DNA of 64,000 nt, taken from positions 1 to 64,000 of the forward strand of contig JADHMO010000001.1 in assembly GCA_016779995.1 (NCBI GenBank), in the 5' to 3' direction. Numbering within the stretch: the stretch's first letter is position 1; the number at the start of each line of letters is the position of its first letter. The translations under genes and the position numbers were made by a program. A model generated the notes under the pieces. That model was not told the origin of the DNA and searched no databases. It worked only from the letters and a program-made list of their open reading frames with translations. This document shows positions 15,879-24,317 of the stretch, piece after piece. This stretch comes from Flavobacteriales bacterium. Lineage in GTDB: Bacteria > Bacteroidota > Bacteroidia > Flavobacteriales > UBA7312.

Positions 15879-16475
15879 ATGATTGAAGAAAACTTACTTA
15901 TTAAATACCAAGCTAAACTTGTTGAATTCCAAAAAGGTGATTGTTTATTCAAAAAAAATGCAATTCCAAGGTTTTATTATCAGATTCAACAAGGTGAAGT
16001 CAAATTATATAATTGTAGCTCAGATGGTAAAGAATTTATTCAATCTATTTATTCTGACAATAGAGGAATAGGAGAGGCAGCTATACTGGGTAGTTTTAAT
16101 TATTTAGCAGATGGAAAAATAACTAAAGATAGTAGAATATGGCTACTGACAAAAAGTAATTTTTTAAAGCTTATTAAAGAGAATAACAATGAGTTTTTAA
16201 ATGTATCTAAAACTATTGCTGAACAGTTATATTATATTTCTATGATGGCTTATGAAAATTCAACAGAAAACTCTGAACATAGAATTTTGACTTTATTAAA
16301 CTATCTCAAAAAAGAAATCTATCAATTAAAAGAACCTTTTGAATATAAAGTAGATTTAAGCAGGAAAGAAATAGGTGAACTTACGGGTCTTAGAGTAGAA
16401 ACAGTTATTCGAAGCATTAAAAAACTAGAGAAGAACAAAAAATTAAAGTTAATAAATCACAAAGTATATATTTAA
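15879..16475 (+). CDS. Crp/Fnr-family transcriptional regulator
   Basis: A 198-residue protein. Residues about 10-115 form a cyclic-nucleotide-binding-like beta barrel (QQGEVKLYNCSSDGKEFIQ, GIGEAAILG). A long dimer helix (about 105-130) leads to a winged helix-turn-helix at 155-198 with LSRKEIGELTGLRVETVIRSIKKLEK. Only two cysteines (22 and 46) are present, so an FNR-type iron-sulfur cluster with four ligands is not possible. Glu174 and Arg178 of the recognition helix match the FNR pair that reads TGAT; the intervening Ser of FNR is Ile177. Position beside a truncated haemoglobin suggests a nitrosative- or redox-stress regulator. Confidence 0.88.
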   Translation: MIEENLLIKYQAKLVEFQKGDCLFKKNAIPRFYYQIQQGEVKLYNCSSDGKEFIQSIYSDNRGIGEAAILGSFNYLADGKITKDSRIWLLTKSNFLKLIKENNNEFLNVSKTIAEQLYYISMMAYENSTENSEHRILTLLNYLKKEIYQLKEPFEYKVDLSRKEIGELTGLRVETVIRSIKKLEKNKKLKLINHKVYI

Positions 16476-16482
16476 AAGTAAG

Positions 16483-16490
16483 TACATTTG
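16483..16490 (+). promoter_or_regulatory. -7 promoter element for the M48 protease gene
   Basis: TACATTTG matches TAnnTTTG and ends 25 bases upstream of the ATG at 16516. Confidence 0.5.
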
Positions 16491-16515
16491 TAATCAATCT
16501 TAAAACCTCTATATC

Positions 16516-17340
16516 ATGAAAAAACATACATTAAAATTAGTTTCTATCTTATCCTTATTAATTTTCCTAAACTCTTGTAAAGTCAATCCATTTACTGGAA
16601 AAAGCACTTTAAATATGTATCAGTCTAGCGATCAGATTTTTCCTATGGCATTTAGGGAATATGAAACATTTTTATCTGAACATGAAGTAATAAAAGGGAC
16701 TAAAGAAAGTCAAATGATAAGTACTGTCGGAGCAAAAATAGCTCAAGCAGCAGAAAAATGGTTAACTGCCAACGGATATGAAGGATATTTAAAAGATTAC
16801 CAATGGGAATATAACTTAGTAAATGAAGAAACAGTCAATGCTTGGTGTATGCCTGGAGGTAAAATCGTCTTTTATACTGGCATACTCCCAATTACACAAA
16901 CAGAGACCGGTGTGGCAGTCGTTATGGGACACGAAGTAGCACATGCTTTAGCTGACCATGGAGCACAAAGAATGAGTGCTGGTGTATTACAACAAGCAGT
17001 TGCTGTGGCTGGAAATGTAGCTTTAAGTGAAAAAGAAGTTGAACGTCAAAAGTTTAATGCTGTTTACGGTATTGGCACAACTTTAGGTGTAATGTTGCCA
17101 TTTAGCAGAAGCCATGAGTCTGAAGCCGATAAAATAGGACTAGATATAATGGCAATAGCAGGATATAACCCTGATGAAGCAGCTGAGTTGTGGAAACGCA
17201 TGAAAGCTAAAAACGGCAGTACAACACCCGAGTTTTTAAGCACACATCCTTCAAATGATACTCGAATTGCTAATCTCACTAAATGGGCACCAGCTGCCAA
17301 AGCTGAAGCTAAGAAATTTGGAGTTACTTCATTTAAATAA
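16516..17340 (+). CDS. M48-family metalloprotease lipoprotein (LoiP/YcaL-like)
   Basis: A 274-residue lipoprotein: signal peptide ending LIFLNSC, with Cys21 as the lipid-attachment residue. The catalytic zinc motif HEVAH lies in VVMGHEVAHALADHGAQRM, and the third ligand is probably the Glu of SHESEADKIGLDIMAIAGY. The N-terminal NPFTGKSTLN segment is typical of small periplasmic M48 proteases. It should cleave misfolded envelope proteins from a membrane-anchored position. It has its own promoter element and is not in an operon. Confidence 0.92.
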   Translation: MKKHTLKLVSILSLLIFLNSCKVNPFTGKSTLNMYQSSDQIFPMAFREYETFLSEHEVIKGTKESQMISTVGAKIAQAAEKWLTANGYEGYLKDYQWEYNLVNEETVNAWCMPGGKIVFYTGILPITQTETGVAVVMGHEVAHALADHGAQRMSAGVLQQAVAVAGNVALSEKEVERQKFNAVYGIGTTLGVMLPFSRSHESEADKIGLDIMAIAGYNPDEAAELWKRMKAKNGSTTPEFLSTHPSNDTRIANLTKWAPAAKAEAKKFGVTSFK

Positions 17341-17521
17341 TTTTTATTTATCGTATATATTTTCAGCTTGTTTTCAAAAATGCGATTCTCAGCATTTTGA
17401 GCGTGAGAATTATAACAACAAAAAATGAGAGTAAATATCAAATACCATACATACGTTCTAATCTGATAATCAGCATAACTTGAACGATAATTAATATTAT
17501 GTTAAGTAAAGAATTAAGTAA

Positions 17522-17549
17522 TAAGGGGAAACATAAAAGAATCCCCTAC
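17522..17549 (-). terminator. Weak candidate terminator for the M16-TPR operon
   Basis: TAAGGGGA (17522-17529) can pair with TCCCCTA (17542-17548) over a 12-base loop. On the minus strand the stem is followed by TTATTACTTAATTC rather than a clean T-run, so this is tentative. Confidence 0.4.
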
Positions 17550-17557
17550 TTAAGTTG

Positions 17558-18718
17558 TTATTTAAGTTTACTCATTACATCTTTATATTTAGCATCATCT
17601 CCATTTCTATAATATAATTCTTTAAGTACTAGTAATATATTTTTATCAGAGGGATCAATATCATTACACTTTTCTATATAAGGTAATCCTTTTAACATTG
17701 TATTATCAGCGTTAGTTTTAGCAATGTCATATTTTTTAAAATCTTTTATGTTATTAGCTTCTTTAAGCATATCACCACCTTTATTATAATACATAACACC
17801 TAAATTGTAAAGAGCATCATAAAAATCTGGTTTGATATTAATGGCTTCTAAATAAGCATTTTCAGCCTTTTCAAAGTCATTTAATTCATCGTAACTACTA
17901 CCTAATGCAAAAAACAATTGATGATTATTGGGGTCTTCTTCTACAGCTAATGTTAATAGTTTTTCAGCTTTAACAAAATCATTTTGTCCTAAATAATAAT
18001 TTAATTCAGCAATAATTAAATTAACATCTGATTCGAAAAATTCTCGTCCATATTTGATTACTTCTAAAGCCCCTTCACTATCTTTTTCTTCTAGTAAAAT
18101 ATTAGCCATATAAGAGTATATCTGTGGGTCTTGATAGTTAATATCTATGAGCTTTTGTAAAAATTCCTTAGATGTATTATTATTTCCTTCAGCTGATGAT
18201 ACATAGAATAAATTTAACCAAATACTCTCTTTAGTAACATTACTCCTTTCAAGGTTGTTTTTTTCATCTAAAGGAAATAAATCAAAAATTTTGTTAAACA
18301 TTTTTTTGGAAGATGAATAATCTTTAGAATTATACAAGTTTATTCCAGAATTAAACAATCCAACTCCCGCTTTTGCAATATTTCCACTTAGTTCGTCCTT
18401 ATCAAACCATTTTTTTGCTTTTGGGTGCTGATACACAGCAATCCAACTTTCAGCACATTTCATAATGGCCATTGGATCCATAGCTTTATAATCAGCATTC
18501 GAGTAAATTTCATAATAGATTTTTCCTCGATAATTATGCATTTTAACATCATCAGCCGTACTAGAATTGGCAGCAGCCATTTCTATGTATTCTACGGCTT
18601 CTTCTATTTTCTTCTTTTCTAAAGCTTTGTAAGCATTTTGAACATTACTTTTTTGAGCATAAGCACTAATACTAGAAAAAAGAATTAGTGAACAAACAAT
18701 AATCTTAGATACTTTCAT
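17558..18718 (-). CDS. Exported TPR-repeat protein
   Basis: A 386-residue protein with a signal peptide (IIVCSLILFSSISAYA, cleavage before QKSN). The rest is helical, with tetratricopeptide repeats recognisable by A/G-Y-P spacing, for example NHQLFFALGSSYDELNDFEKAENAYLEAI and DFYDALYNLGVMYYNKGGDM (given here only as landmarks near residues 270-325). It is probably periplasmic and a protein-interaction scaffold. Its ATG directly follows the stop codon of the M16 protease gene, so the two are co-transcribed and may work together. Specific role unknown. Confidence 0.82.
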   Translation of the reverse strand: MKVSKIIVCSLILFSSISAYAQKSNVQNAYKALEKKKIEEAVEYIEMAAANSSTADDVKMHNYRGKIYYEIYSNADYKAMDPMAIMKCAESWIAVYQHPKAKKWFDKDELSGNIAKAGVGLFNSGINLYNSKDYSSSKKMFNKIFDLFPLDEKNNLERSNVTKESIWLNLFYVSSAEGNNNTSKEFLQKLIDINYQDPQIYSYMANILLEEKDSEGALEVIKYGREFFESDVNLIIAELNYYLGQNDFVKAEKLLTLAVEEDPNNHQLFFALGSSYDELNDFEKAENAYLEAINIKPDFYDALYNLGVMYYNKGGDMLKEANNIKDFKKYDIAKTNADNTMLKGLPYIEKCNDIDPSDKNILLVLKELYYRNGDDAKYKDVMSKLK

Positions 18719-21523
18719 TTATTTAATTTTTAATTCTGTTACTTTTCCGAATTTCTGTAGTTTATCTTTCAAAGCATATTTATTACCAACAACGACAACA
18801 ATATGGTCATCCATTTTTAAGTATTTATTTGCTATTGATTTAACATCTGCTACAGTCATATCATTTAACATTTCTTTTTGCTTTTTAGTATAATTGCCAT
18901 CAAGACCATATCGCTGTATTCGAGCTAAGAATCTTGACTTCTGAAATGCTGTTTCATACTTTAAGGCATCAGAATTAGCAATTGAGTTCTTTGTAAACGC
19001 TAATTCTTCTTCATTTATTCCTTCAGTTATATAGTTTTCGAATTCTTTATAGATTTCGGTAAGGGCACTATCTGTCGCTTCAGAACGTACAGACGTACTT
19101 ATACTAAACATACCGTCAGTATCATTTCCATCAAAGCCTGAACGAATACCGTAGGTATATCCTTTATCTTCTCTTAAATTAAGGTTTAAACGACTACTAA
19201 AAGCTCCTCCTAGGGGAAAATTCATAACTCCAGCTTTGTAATAATCGCCATCGACATCATACTTTAAACCTTTATGGGCAAGTGTAATAATAGATTGAGG
19301 ACCAGGTTTATGAATTAAATAAATGGTTTTACCATTAATTTCTTCAATTGGTAAGTTCTTATTAATGACAACATCACTACCCTCCCATTTATTCAAAAAT
19401 TGTAATCTTGGTAACATTTCTTCTTTAGTTACATCACCAACTACAACAACACTAGCAAGTCTTGAATTGTATTGCTTTTTATAAAATTCTTTTACTTCAG
19501 AAAGTTTGATTTTCTCAACTCCTTTGACAGATGGCATAGTACCTCTGATAGAATTACCATACATCAATTCTGCCACAGCTTGTCTAGCCATATTTTGAGC
19601 TGACTTCTTACTGTTATTGATAGACTCTTTAAATTGTTTATTAATTCGTTTATAGTCTTCCTCATTAAAGGCTGGGTTAAATAGTTTTTCTTCAAGAAGT
19701 GATATCGTTTCGTCTATTTTACCAACAAGACTTGAAACAAAAATCGAAGATGTTCTATCTCCTGAGCTGAAAGAAATTGAACTACCCAAGTTATCAAGTT
19801 TGGCACTCATCTCTTCTGTTGTAAAGTTTTCCGTACTTTCATTAAGAAGCATAGCAGTTAGTTGCGACAATCCAGCTTTTTTAGGATTATCAATAAGTAA
19901 ATCTCCACCTTCTAGTGTAATCAAAATATTCACTTTGGGAACTTCATTATTTTCTGCACCAATTACTGGGATACTATTTTTGTTTTCGCCAGCTAATTGA
20001 TTAACATTAAACTCGTAATATACAGGTACAGAAACCGCTTTAGCAGCTGGTGCCGTAGGTCTTACAGAACGATCAAATGTATCAGTAGGCTTAGTATAAG
20101 TTAGACCATCATACTGAGGGTCTTTTTTATATGGAACGTTAGCAAAAGGATTTATACTTTGAACGGAGTCTTCAGAAAATGGAGGTAATGGAAAGTAATC
20201 TATACCTACTGAATTTTTATTCATTATGTACTTTCTATAGACTTTCTTAACATCTTCAATCGTAACTGCTTCGTACCTTTCAATTTCTTTACTAAAATTG
20301 TGTGGTTCATCTAATAAATAGGCCCATGAAGTCAATTGAGAGGCTTTGCCTCTGACACTAGAAAGACCATCAATAATATCAGACCTCATTGTCGATTTAA
20401 AGCGTTCTAATGCCTCTTCAGTAATATATTCTTCAAAGTTATTAATTAGAGTATTGATTTTTTCTTCAGTTTCAGCAAATGTATAATCTGGATAAGAAAT
20501 AACTTGAATTAAAAATTCTCCTGATAATTCAGAACATGGATGACTAACAGAGGCTTGTACAGCTCTTTCTGTTTTAACAAATTCTTTATAAAATAAAGAG
20601 TTGTTCCCCCCTCCCATCATATCAGCTAAAGCGTCTAAAGCAGGTTCGTCTTTGTGAAAATTTGGTATAGTTGGATACACAAAAGCAGCCATTGGAAAAT
20701 ATATTCTATCGGCAAATTTTCTATACTTATTTTGAGGTAAATTTACTCTAGGCAATCTTAAATCTCTTACTTCTTGACCTCTTGGAATTGAACCAAAGTA
20801 TTTTTTTGATAGTTCTAAAACATTTTCTGTCTTAACATCTCCTGCAACTACTAAATAGGCGTTGTTTGGTCCATACCAACGCATAAAAAAGTCTTTAAGG
20901 TCATCAACAGTAACTCTATCTAAATCATCAACATATCCTATAGTAGGCCATGAATAAGGATGTCCTTCTGGATATAATGTTTGATCTTTGATTTCCCAAA
21001 ACATGCCGTATGGTACATTGACCTGATTCTGCATTTTTTCATTTTTTACAGCATCCCTTTGATTCTCAAATTTCTTTACAGTTACTGCATCTAAAAGAAA
21101 GCCCATTCTATCGGCTTCTAACCATAAAGCTGTTTCAAGTTGATTACTAGGGACTGTTTCAAAATAGTTAGTTCTGTCTCTGTTGGTAGTACCATTCATA
21201 GTACCTCCACTTTCAGAAATTATTTTAAAATGCTCGTCATCACCCACATTGTCAGAACCTTGAAACATCATATGCTCAAAGAAGTGTGCAAAGCCTGTAA
21301 TACCTATTTGTTCTCTATTAGAACCAACATGATAGGTCACTTCTACGTGTACCATAGGGTCAGAATCATCTTCATGTACTATTATTGTGAGCCCATTATC
21401 TAATTCCCATACTTCGTAAGCTATATCGTAATCGTTTGCGGGAGTAATTTTGTTTATCAATGTTTGTGGATACATCACAGATGAAGTGAATAACAAACAA
21501 AATAGCAATAAAAATTTTTTCAT
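18719..21523 (-). CDS. Exported M16-family (pitrilysin-type) zinc metalloprotease
   Basis: A 934-residue protein with a signal peptide (FLLLFCLLFTSSVMYP). It holds two M16 halves. The N-terminal half carries the inverted zinc motif HFFEH at 80-84, with the downstream Glu expected in the ENQRDAVKNEK block. The C-terminal half (from about residue 510) has the inactive-partner features RASVVVVGDV-like and LNLNLREDKGYTYGIRSGF. Length fits a full two-halves enzyme acting as a peptide-degrading clamshell in the periplasm. The stop codon abuts the TPR gene start. No TAnnTTTG element is visible upstream. Confidence 0.92.
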   Translation of the reverse strand: MKKFLLLFCLLFTSSVMYPQTLINKITPANDYDIAYEVWELDNGLTIIVHEDDSDPMVHVEVTYHVGSNREQIGITGFAHFFEHMMFQGSDNVGDDEHFKIISESGGTMNGTTNRDRTNYFETVPSNQLETALWLEADRMGFLLDAVTVKKFENQRDAVKNEKMQNQVNVPYGMFWEIKDQTLYPEGHPYSWPTIGYVDDLDRVTVDDLKDFFMRWYGPNNAYLVVAGDVKTENVLELSKKYFGSIPRGQEVRDLRLPRVNLPQNKYRKFADRIYFPMAAFVYPTIPNFHKDEPALDALADMMGGGNNSLFYKEFVKTERAVQASVSHPCSELSGEFLIQVISYPDYTFAETEEKINTLINNFEEYITEEALERFKSTMRSDIIDGLSSVRGKASQLTSWAYLLDEPHNFSKEIERYEAVTIEDVKKVYRKYIMNKNSVGIDYFPLPPFSEDSVQSINPFANVPYKKDPQYDGLTYTKPTDTFDRSVRPTAPAAKAVSVPVYYEFNVNQLAGENKNSIPVIGAENNEVPKVNILITLEGGDLLIDNPKKAGLSQLTAMLLNESTENFTTEEMSAKLDNLGSSISFSSGDRTSSIFVSSLVGKIDETISLLEEKLFNPAFNEEDYKRINKQFKESINNSKKSAQNMARQAVAELMYGNSIRGTMPSVKGVEKIKLSEVKEFYKKQYNSRLASVVVVGDVTKEEMLPRLQFLNKWEGSDVVINKNLPIEEINGKTIYLIHKPGPQSIITLAHKGLKYDVDGDYYKAGVMNFPLGGAFSSRLNLNLREDKGYTYGIRSGFDGNDTDGMFSISTSVRSEATDSALTEIYKEFENYITEGINEEELAFTKNSIANSDALKYETAFQKSRFLARIQRYGLDGNYTKKQKEMLNDMTVADVKSIANKYLKMDDHIVVVVGNKYALKDKLQKFGKVTELKIK

Positions 21524-21551
21524 TTTTTTTAATTTTTGAGCTGTAAATTTA

Positions 21552-21579
21552 AAACAAAAAACGGCACTAAGTGCCGTTT
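21552..21579 (-). terminator. Intrinsic terminator of gyrA
   Basis: AAACGGCAC (21559-21567) pairs with GTGCCGTTT (21571-21579) across a three-base loop. On the minus strand the stem runs into TTTTTTG and TTTT, a proper terminator for the upstream gyrA. Confidence 0.85.
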
Positions 21580-21620
21580 AATTGTGTGATATAATAAATT
21601 TAAAGAATTATATTTTTAAT

Positions 21621-24137
21621 TTATTCTTCAGAAGTTGAACTTTCAGTGTTGTCTATTGAATCTGTTTGACTATCATTCAATTCACTTTCTTCTTCATTAC
21701 TTACTGCTGGTACTTTTGCAACGGCAGCAATAGAATCCTTTTCTCTGAGTTTGATAATTCGAACACCTTGAGTAGCTCTACCCATTTGACGCAAGTCAGC
21801 AACTGAAATCCTAATAGTAATTCCTGATTTATTAACAATCATAAGATCGTTTTCATCAGTTACATTTTTCAATGCAATAAGGTTACCTGTCTTGTCAGTT
21901 ACGTTGATAGTCTTTACTCCTTTCCCTCCTCTGTTGGTAATTCTATAATCTTCAATACTTGAACGTTTACCGTATCCATTTTCAGAAACCACCAATACAT
22001 CAGATTCAAAATCGTTGACACAAATCATTCCAACCACTTCGTCCTTATCATTAGCTAAAGTGACACCTCTTACTCCAGAAGCAGTTCTTCCCATTGGTCT
22101 TACTTTCTCTTCTTCAAATCGAATAGCTTTACCAGATTTAACTGCTAACATAATTTGAGAGTTACCAGTTGTTAATTTTGCTTCCAATAACTGATCTCCA
22201 TCTCTAACAGTAATGGCATTGATACCATTTTGTCGAGGTCTAGAATACGATTCTAAAGAAGTCTTTTTAATTACTCCTTTTTTAGTGCACATAACAACAC
22301 AATGACTATTAACATAGTCTTCATCTTTTAAGTCTTTGGTATTTATAAATGCCATCACCTTGTCATCAGATGGAATATTTATCATATTCTGAATAGCTCT
22401 TCCTTTAGTAGCTTTAGCTCCTTCAGGGATTTCAAATACTCTTAACCAGAAACATCTACCTTTTTCTGTAAAGAAAAGCATATAATCGTGGTTGTTTGCC
22501 ACAAACATATCTTCTAAGAAATCAGCATCTCTAGTGGAAGCTCCTTTAGAACCAACCCCTCCTCTATTTTGAGATTTGTATTCAGTAAGTTTAGTTCTTT
22601 TAATATAACCTAGATGTGAAATTGTAATAACAACTTCTTCATCTGGAATCATATCTTCAATTCTGAAATCACCACCACCATATTCAATGGTAGAGCGTCT
22701 ATCATCACCATATTTTTCTTTTACTTCATTCAATTCTGTTTTGATGATATCCATTCTAACATCTTCATTTTCTAAGATGTTTTTCAAAAAGGCAATGGTT
22801 TTCATCAATTCATCGTATTCTTCTTTGAGTTTATCTCTTTCAAGACCGGTTAATTTTTGAAGTCTTAAATCGAGAATAGCTCTAGCTTGAATTTCTGATA
22901 AATTAAAACTCGTCATCAATCCATTTCTAGCATCTTCAGGGGTTCTAGAATCCCTAATCATTTTGATAATAGCGTCTAAATTGTCTAAAGCTATTAATAA
23001 GCCTTCAAGAACGTGAGCTCTTTTCTCTGCTTGTTCAAGTTCGTATTGTGTTCTTCTTACTACAACTTCATGCCTATGATCTACAAAATGACCTATAATT
23101 TGCTTAAGGTTTAACTGTTCAGGACGTCCATTAACTAGAGCAATATTATTGACACTAAACGAAGATTGTAATTGTGTGTATTTGAATAACTTATTTAATA
23201 CAATATTAGGAATGGCATCTCTTTTGAGTTCATAAACAATTCGCATACCATTTCTATCGGATTCGTCTCGTATATCGTGAATGCCATCAAGTTTTTTATC
23301 GTTGATTAAGTCTGCTGTTTTCTTAATCATTTCAGCTTTATTAACCATGTAAGGAATTTCGGAAACAATAATTGCTTCTCTGTTTCCTACTTCTTCAAAA
23401 GATGTTTTGGCACGCATCACTACTTTTCCTCGTCCAGTTTCAAAGGCATCTCTAACACCTTCATAGCCATATATAATACCACCTGTTGGAAAATCAGGAG
23501 CCTTAATATGTTCCATCAGACCTTGTGTGTCAATATCTCTGTTGTCGATGTATGCAATGGTAGCGTCAACGACCTCTGAAAGGTTGTGAGGTGCCATATT
23601 GGTAGCCATACCAACTGCAATACCAGAAGTACCATTACATAGTAAATTAGGAATCCTAGCAGGTAATACAACAGGTTCTTTTATGGTATCATCAAAATTA
23701 AGTTGATAATCAACCGTATCTTTATCAATATCAGAGAGTAACTCTTCAGCAGTTTTTCTCAAACGTGCTTCAGTATAACGCATAGCAGCAGGACTATCAC
23801 CGTCAATAGAGCCAAAGTTTCCTTGTCCATCTACTAACATATAACGTAATGACCATTCTTGAGCCATTCTTACCATAGTATCATAAACAGAAGTGTCTCC
23901 ATGTGGGTGAAATTTACCGAGAACTTCACCGACAATACGAGCTGATTTTTTATACGCTTTTGTAGAGGTTACACCCAATTCGTGCATACCAAACAACACC
24001 CTTCGATGAACAGGTTTTAGACCATCTCTTACGTCAGGCAAGGCTCTTGAAACAATTACAGACATCGAATAATCGATGTACTTTGACTTCATTTCTTCTT
24101 CTATGTTAATTGGAATGATTTTCTCTCCGTCAGCCAT
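21621..24137 (-). CDS. gyrA: DNA gyrase subunit A
   Basis: An 838-residue type IIA topoisomerase subunit. The start region [17 protein letters not shown] (30-46), quinolone-resistance region [20 protein letters not shown] (74-93) and catalytic Tyr121 in [10 protein letters not shown] are all present. The C-terminal beta-pinwheel holds the GyrA box as QNRGGVG and several related blade motifs ([25 protein letters not shown]), which indicates gyrase rather than topoisomerase IV. The tail is acidic and Ser-rich. With GyrB it introduces negative supercoils. At the position of E. coli GyrA Ser83 the residue is Thr82, with Ser83 next to it. It is a single gene with its own terminator; gyrB is not in the window. 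Confidence 0.97.
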   Translation of the reverse strand: MADGEKIIPINIEEEMKSKYIDYSMSVIVSRALPDVRDGLKPVHRRVLFGMHELGVTSTKAYKKSARIVGEVLGKFHPHGDTSVYDTMVRMAQEWSLRYMLVDGQGNFGSIDGDSPAAMRYTEARLRKTAEELLSDIDKDTVDYQLNFDDTIKEPVVLPARIPNLLCNGTSGIAVGMATNMAPHNLSEVVDATIAYIDNRDIDTQGLMEHIKAPDFPTGGIIYGYEGVRDAFETGRGKVVMRAKTSFEEVGNREAIIVSEIPYMVNKAEMIKKTADLINDKKLDGIHDIRDESDRNGMRIVYELKRDAIPNIVLNKLFKYTQLQSSFSVNNIALVNGRPEQLNLKQIIGHFVDHRHEVVVRRTQYELEQAEKRAHVLEGLLIALDNLDAIIKMIRDSRTPEDARNGLMTSFNLSEIQARAILDLRLQKLTGLERDKLKEEYDELMKTIAFLKNILENEDVRMDIIKTELNEVKEKYGDDRRSTIEYGGGDFRIEDMIPDEEVVITISHLGYIKRTKLTEYKSQNRGGVGSKGASTRDADFLEDMFVANNHDYMLFFTEKGRCFWLRVFEIPEGAKATKGRAIQNMINIPSDDKVMAFINTKDLKDEDYVNSHCVVMCTKKGVIKKTSLESYSRPRQNGINAITVRDGDQLLEAKLTTGNSQIMLAVKSGKAIRFEEEKVRPMGRTASGVRGVTLANDKDEVVGMICVNDFESDVLVVSENGYGKRSSIEDYRITNRGGKGVKTINVTDKTGNLIALKNVTDENDLMIVNKSGITIRISVADLRQMGRATQGVRIIKLREKDSIAAVAKVPAVSNEEESELNDSQTDSIDNTESSTSEE

Positions 24138-24217
24138 AAAAATTAAATTTTATTGTTTATATTTAATTGACGAATTTAACTAATCACACTTTGCATAGCC
24201 TTAAAAAAAATCAATAA

Positions 24218-24257
24218 TTATCAACACTTTGAATGTTGATAAATCAAAGGTTGATTT
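24218..24257. promoter_or_regulatory. Two adjacent inverted repeats between gyrA and clpC
   Basis: TTATCAACA (24218-24226) faces TGTTGATAA (24234-24242) across seven bases. AAATCAA (24241-24247) faces TTGATTT (24251-24257) across three bases, sharing two bases with the first. TTATCAACA is one base from the DnaA-box consensus TTATCCACA. The dyads lie in the divergent promoter region of two housekeeping genes, so an operator is plausible; the binding protein is unknown. Confidence 0.4.
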
Positions 24258-24317
24258 ATTGTCAAATTCTCAATCTAATTATTAATTTGTGCATGTTAAG
24301 CAAACCCTTTAAAAGAT

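Noticed and set aside
17385-17410. Inverted repeat ATTCTCA/TGAGAAT after the M48 gene as a terminator
   Set aside because: The stem is only seven pairs with a 12-base loop and no T-run follows on the plus strand.
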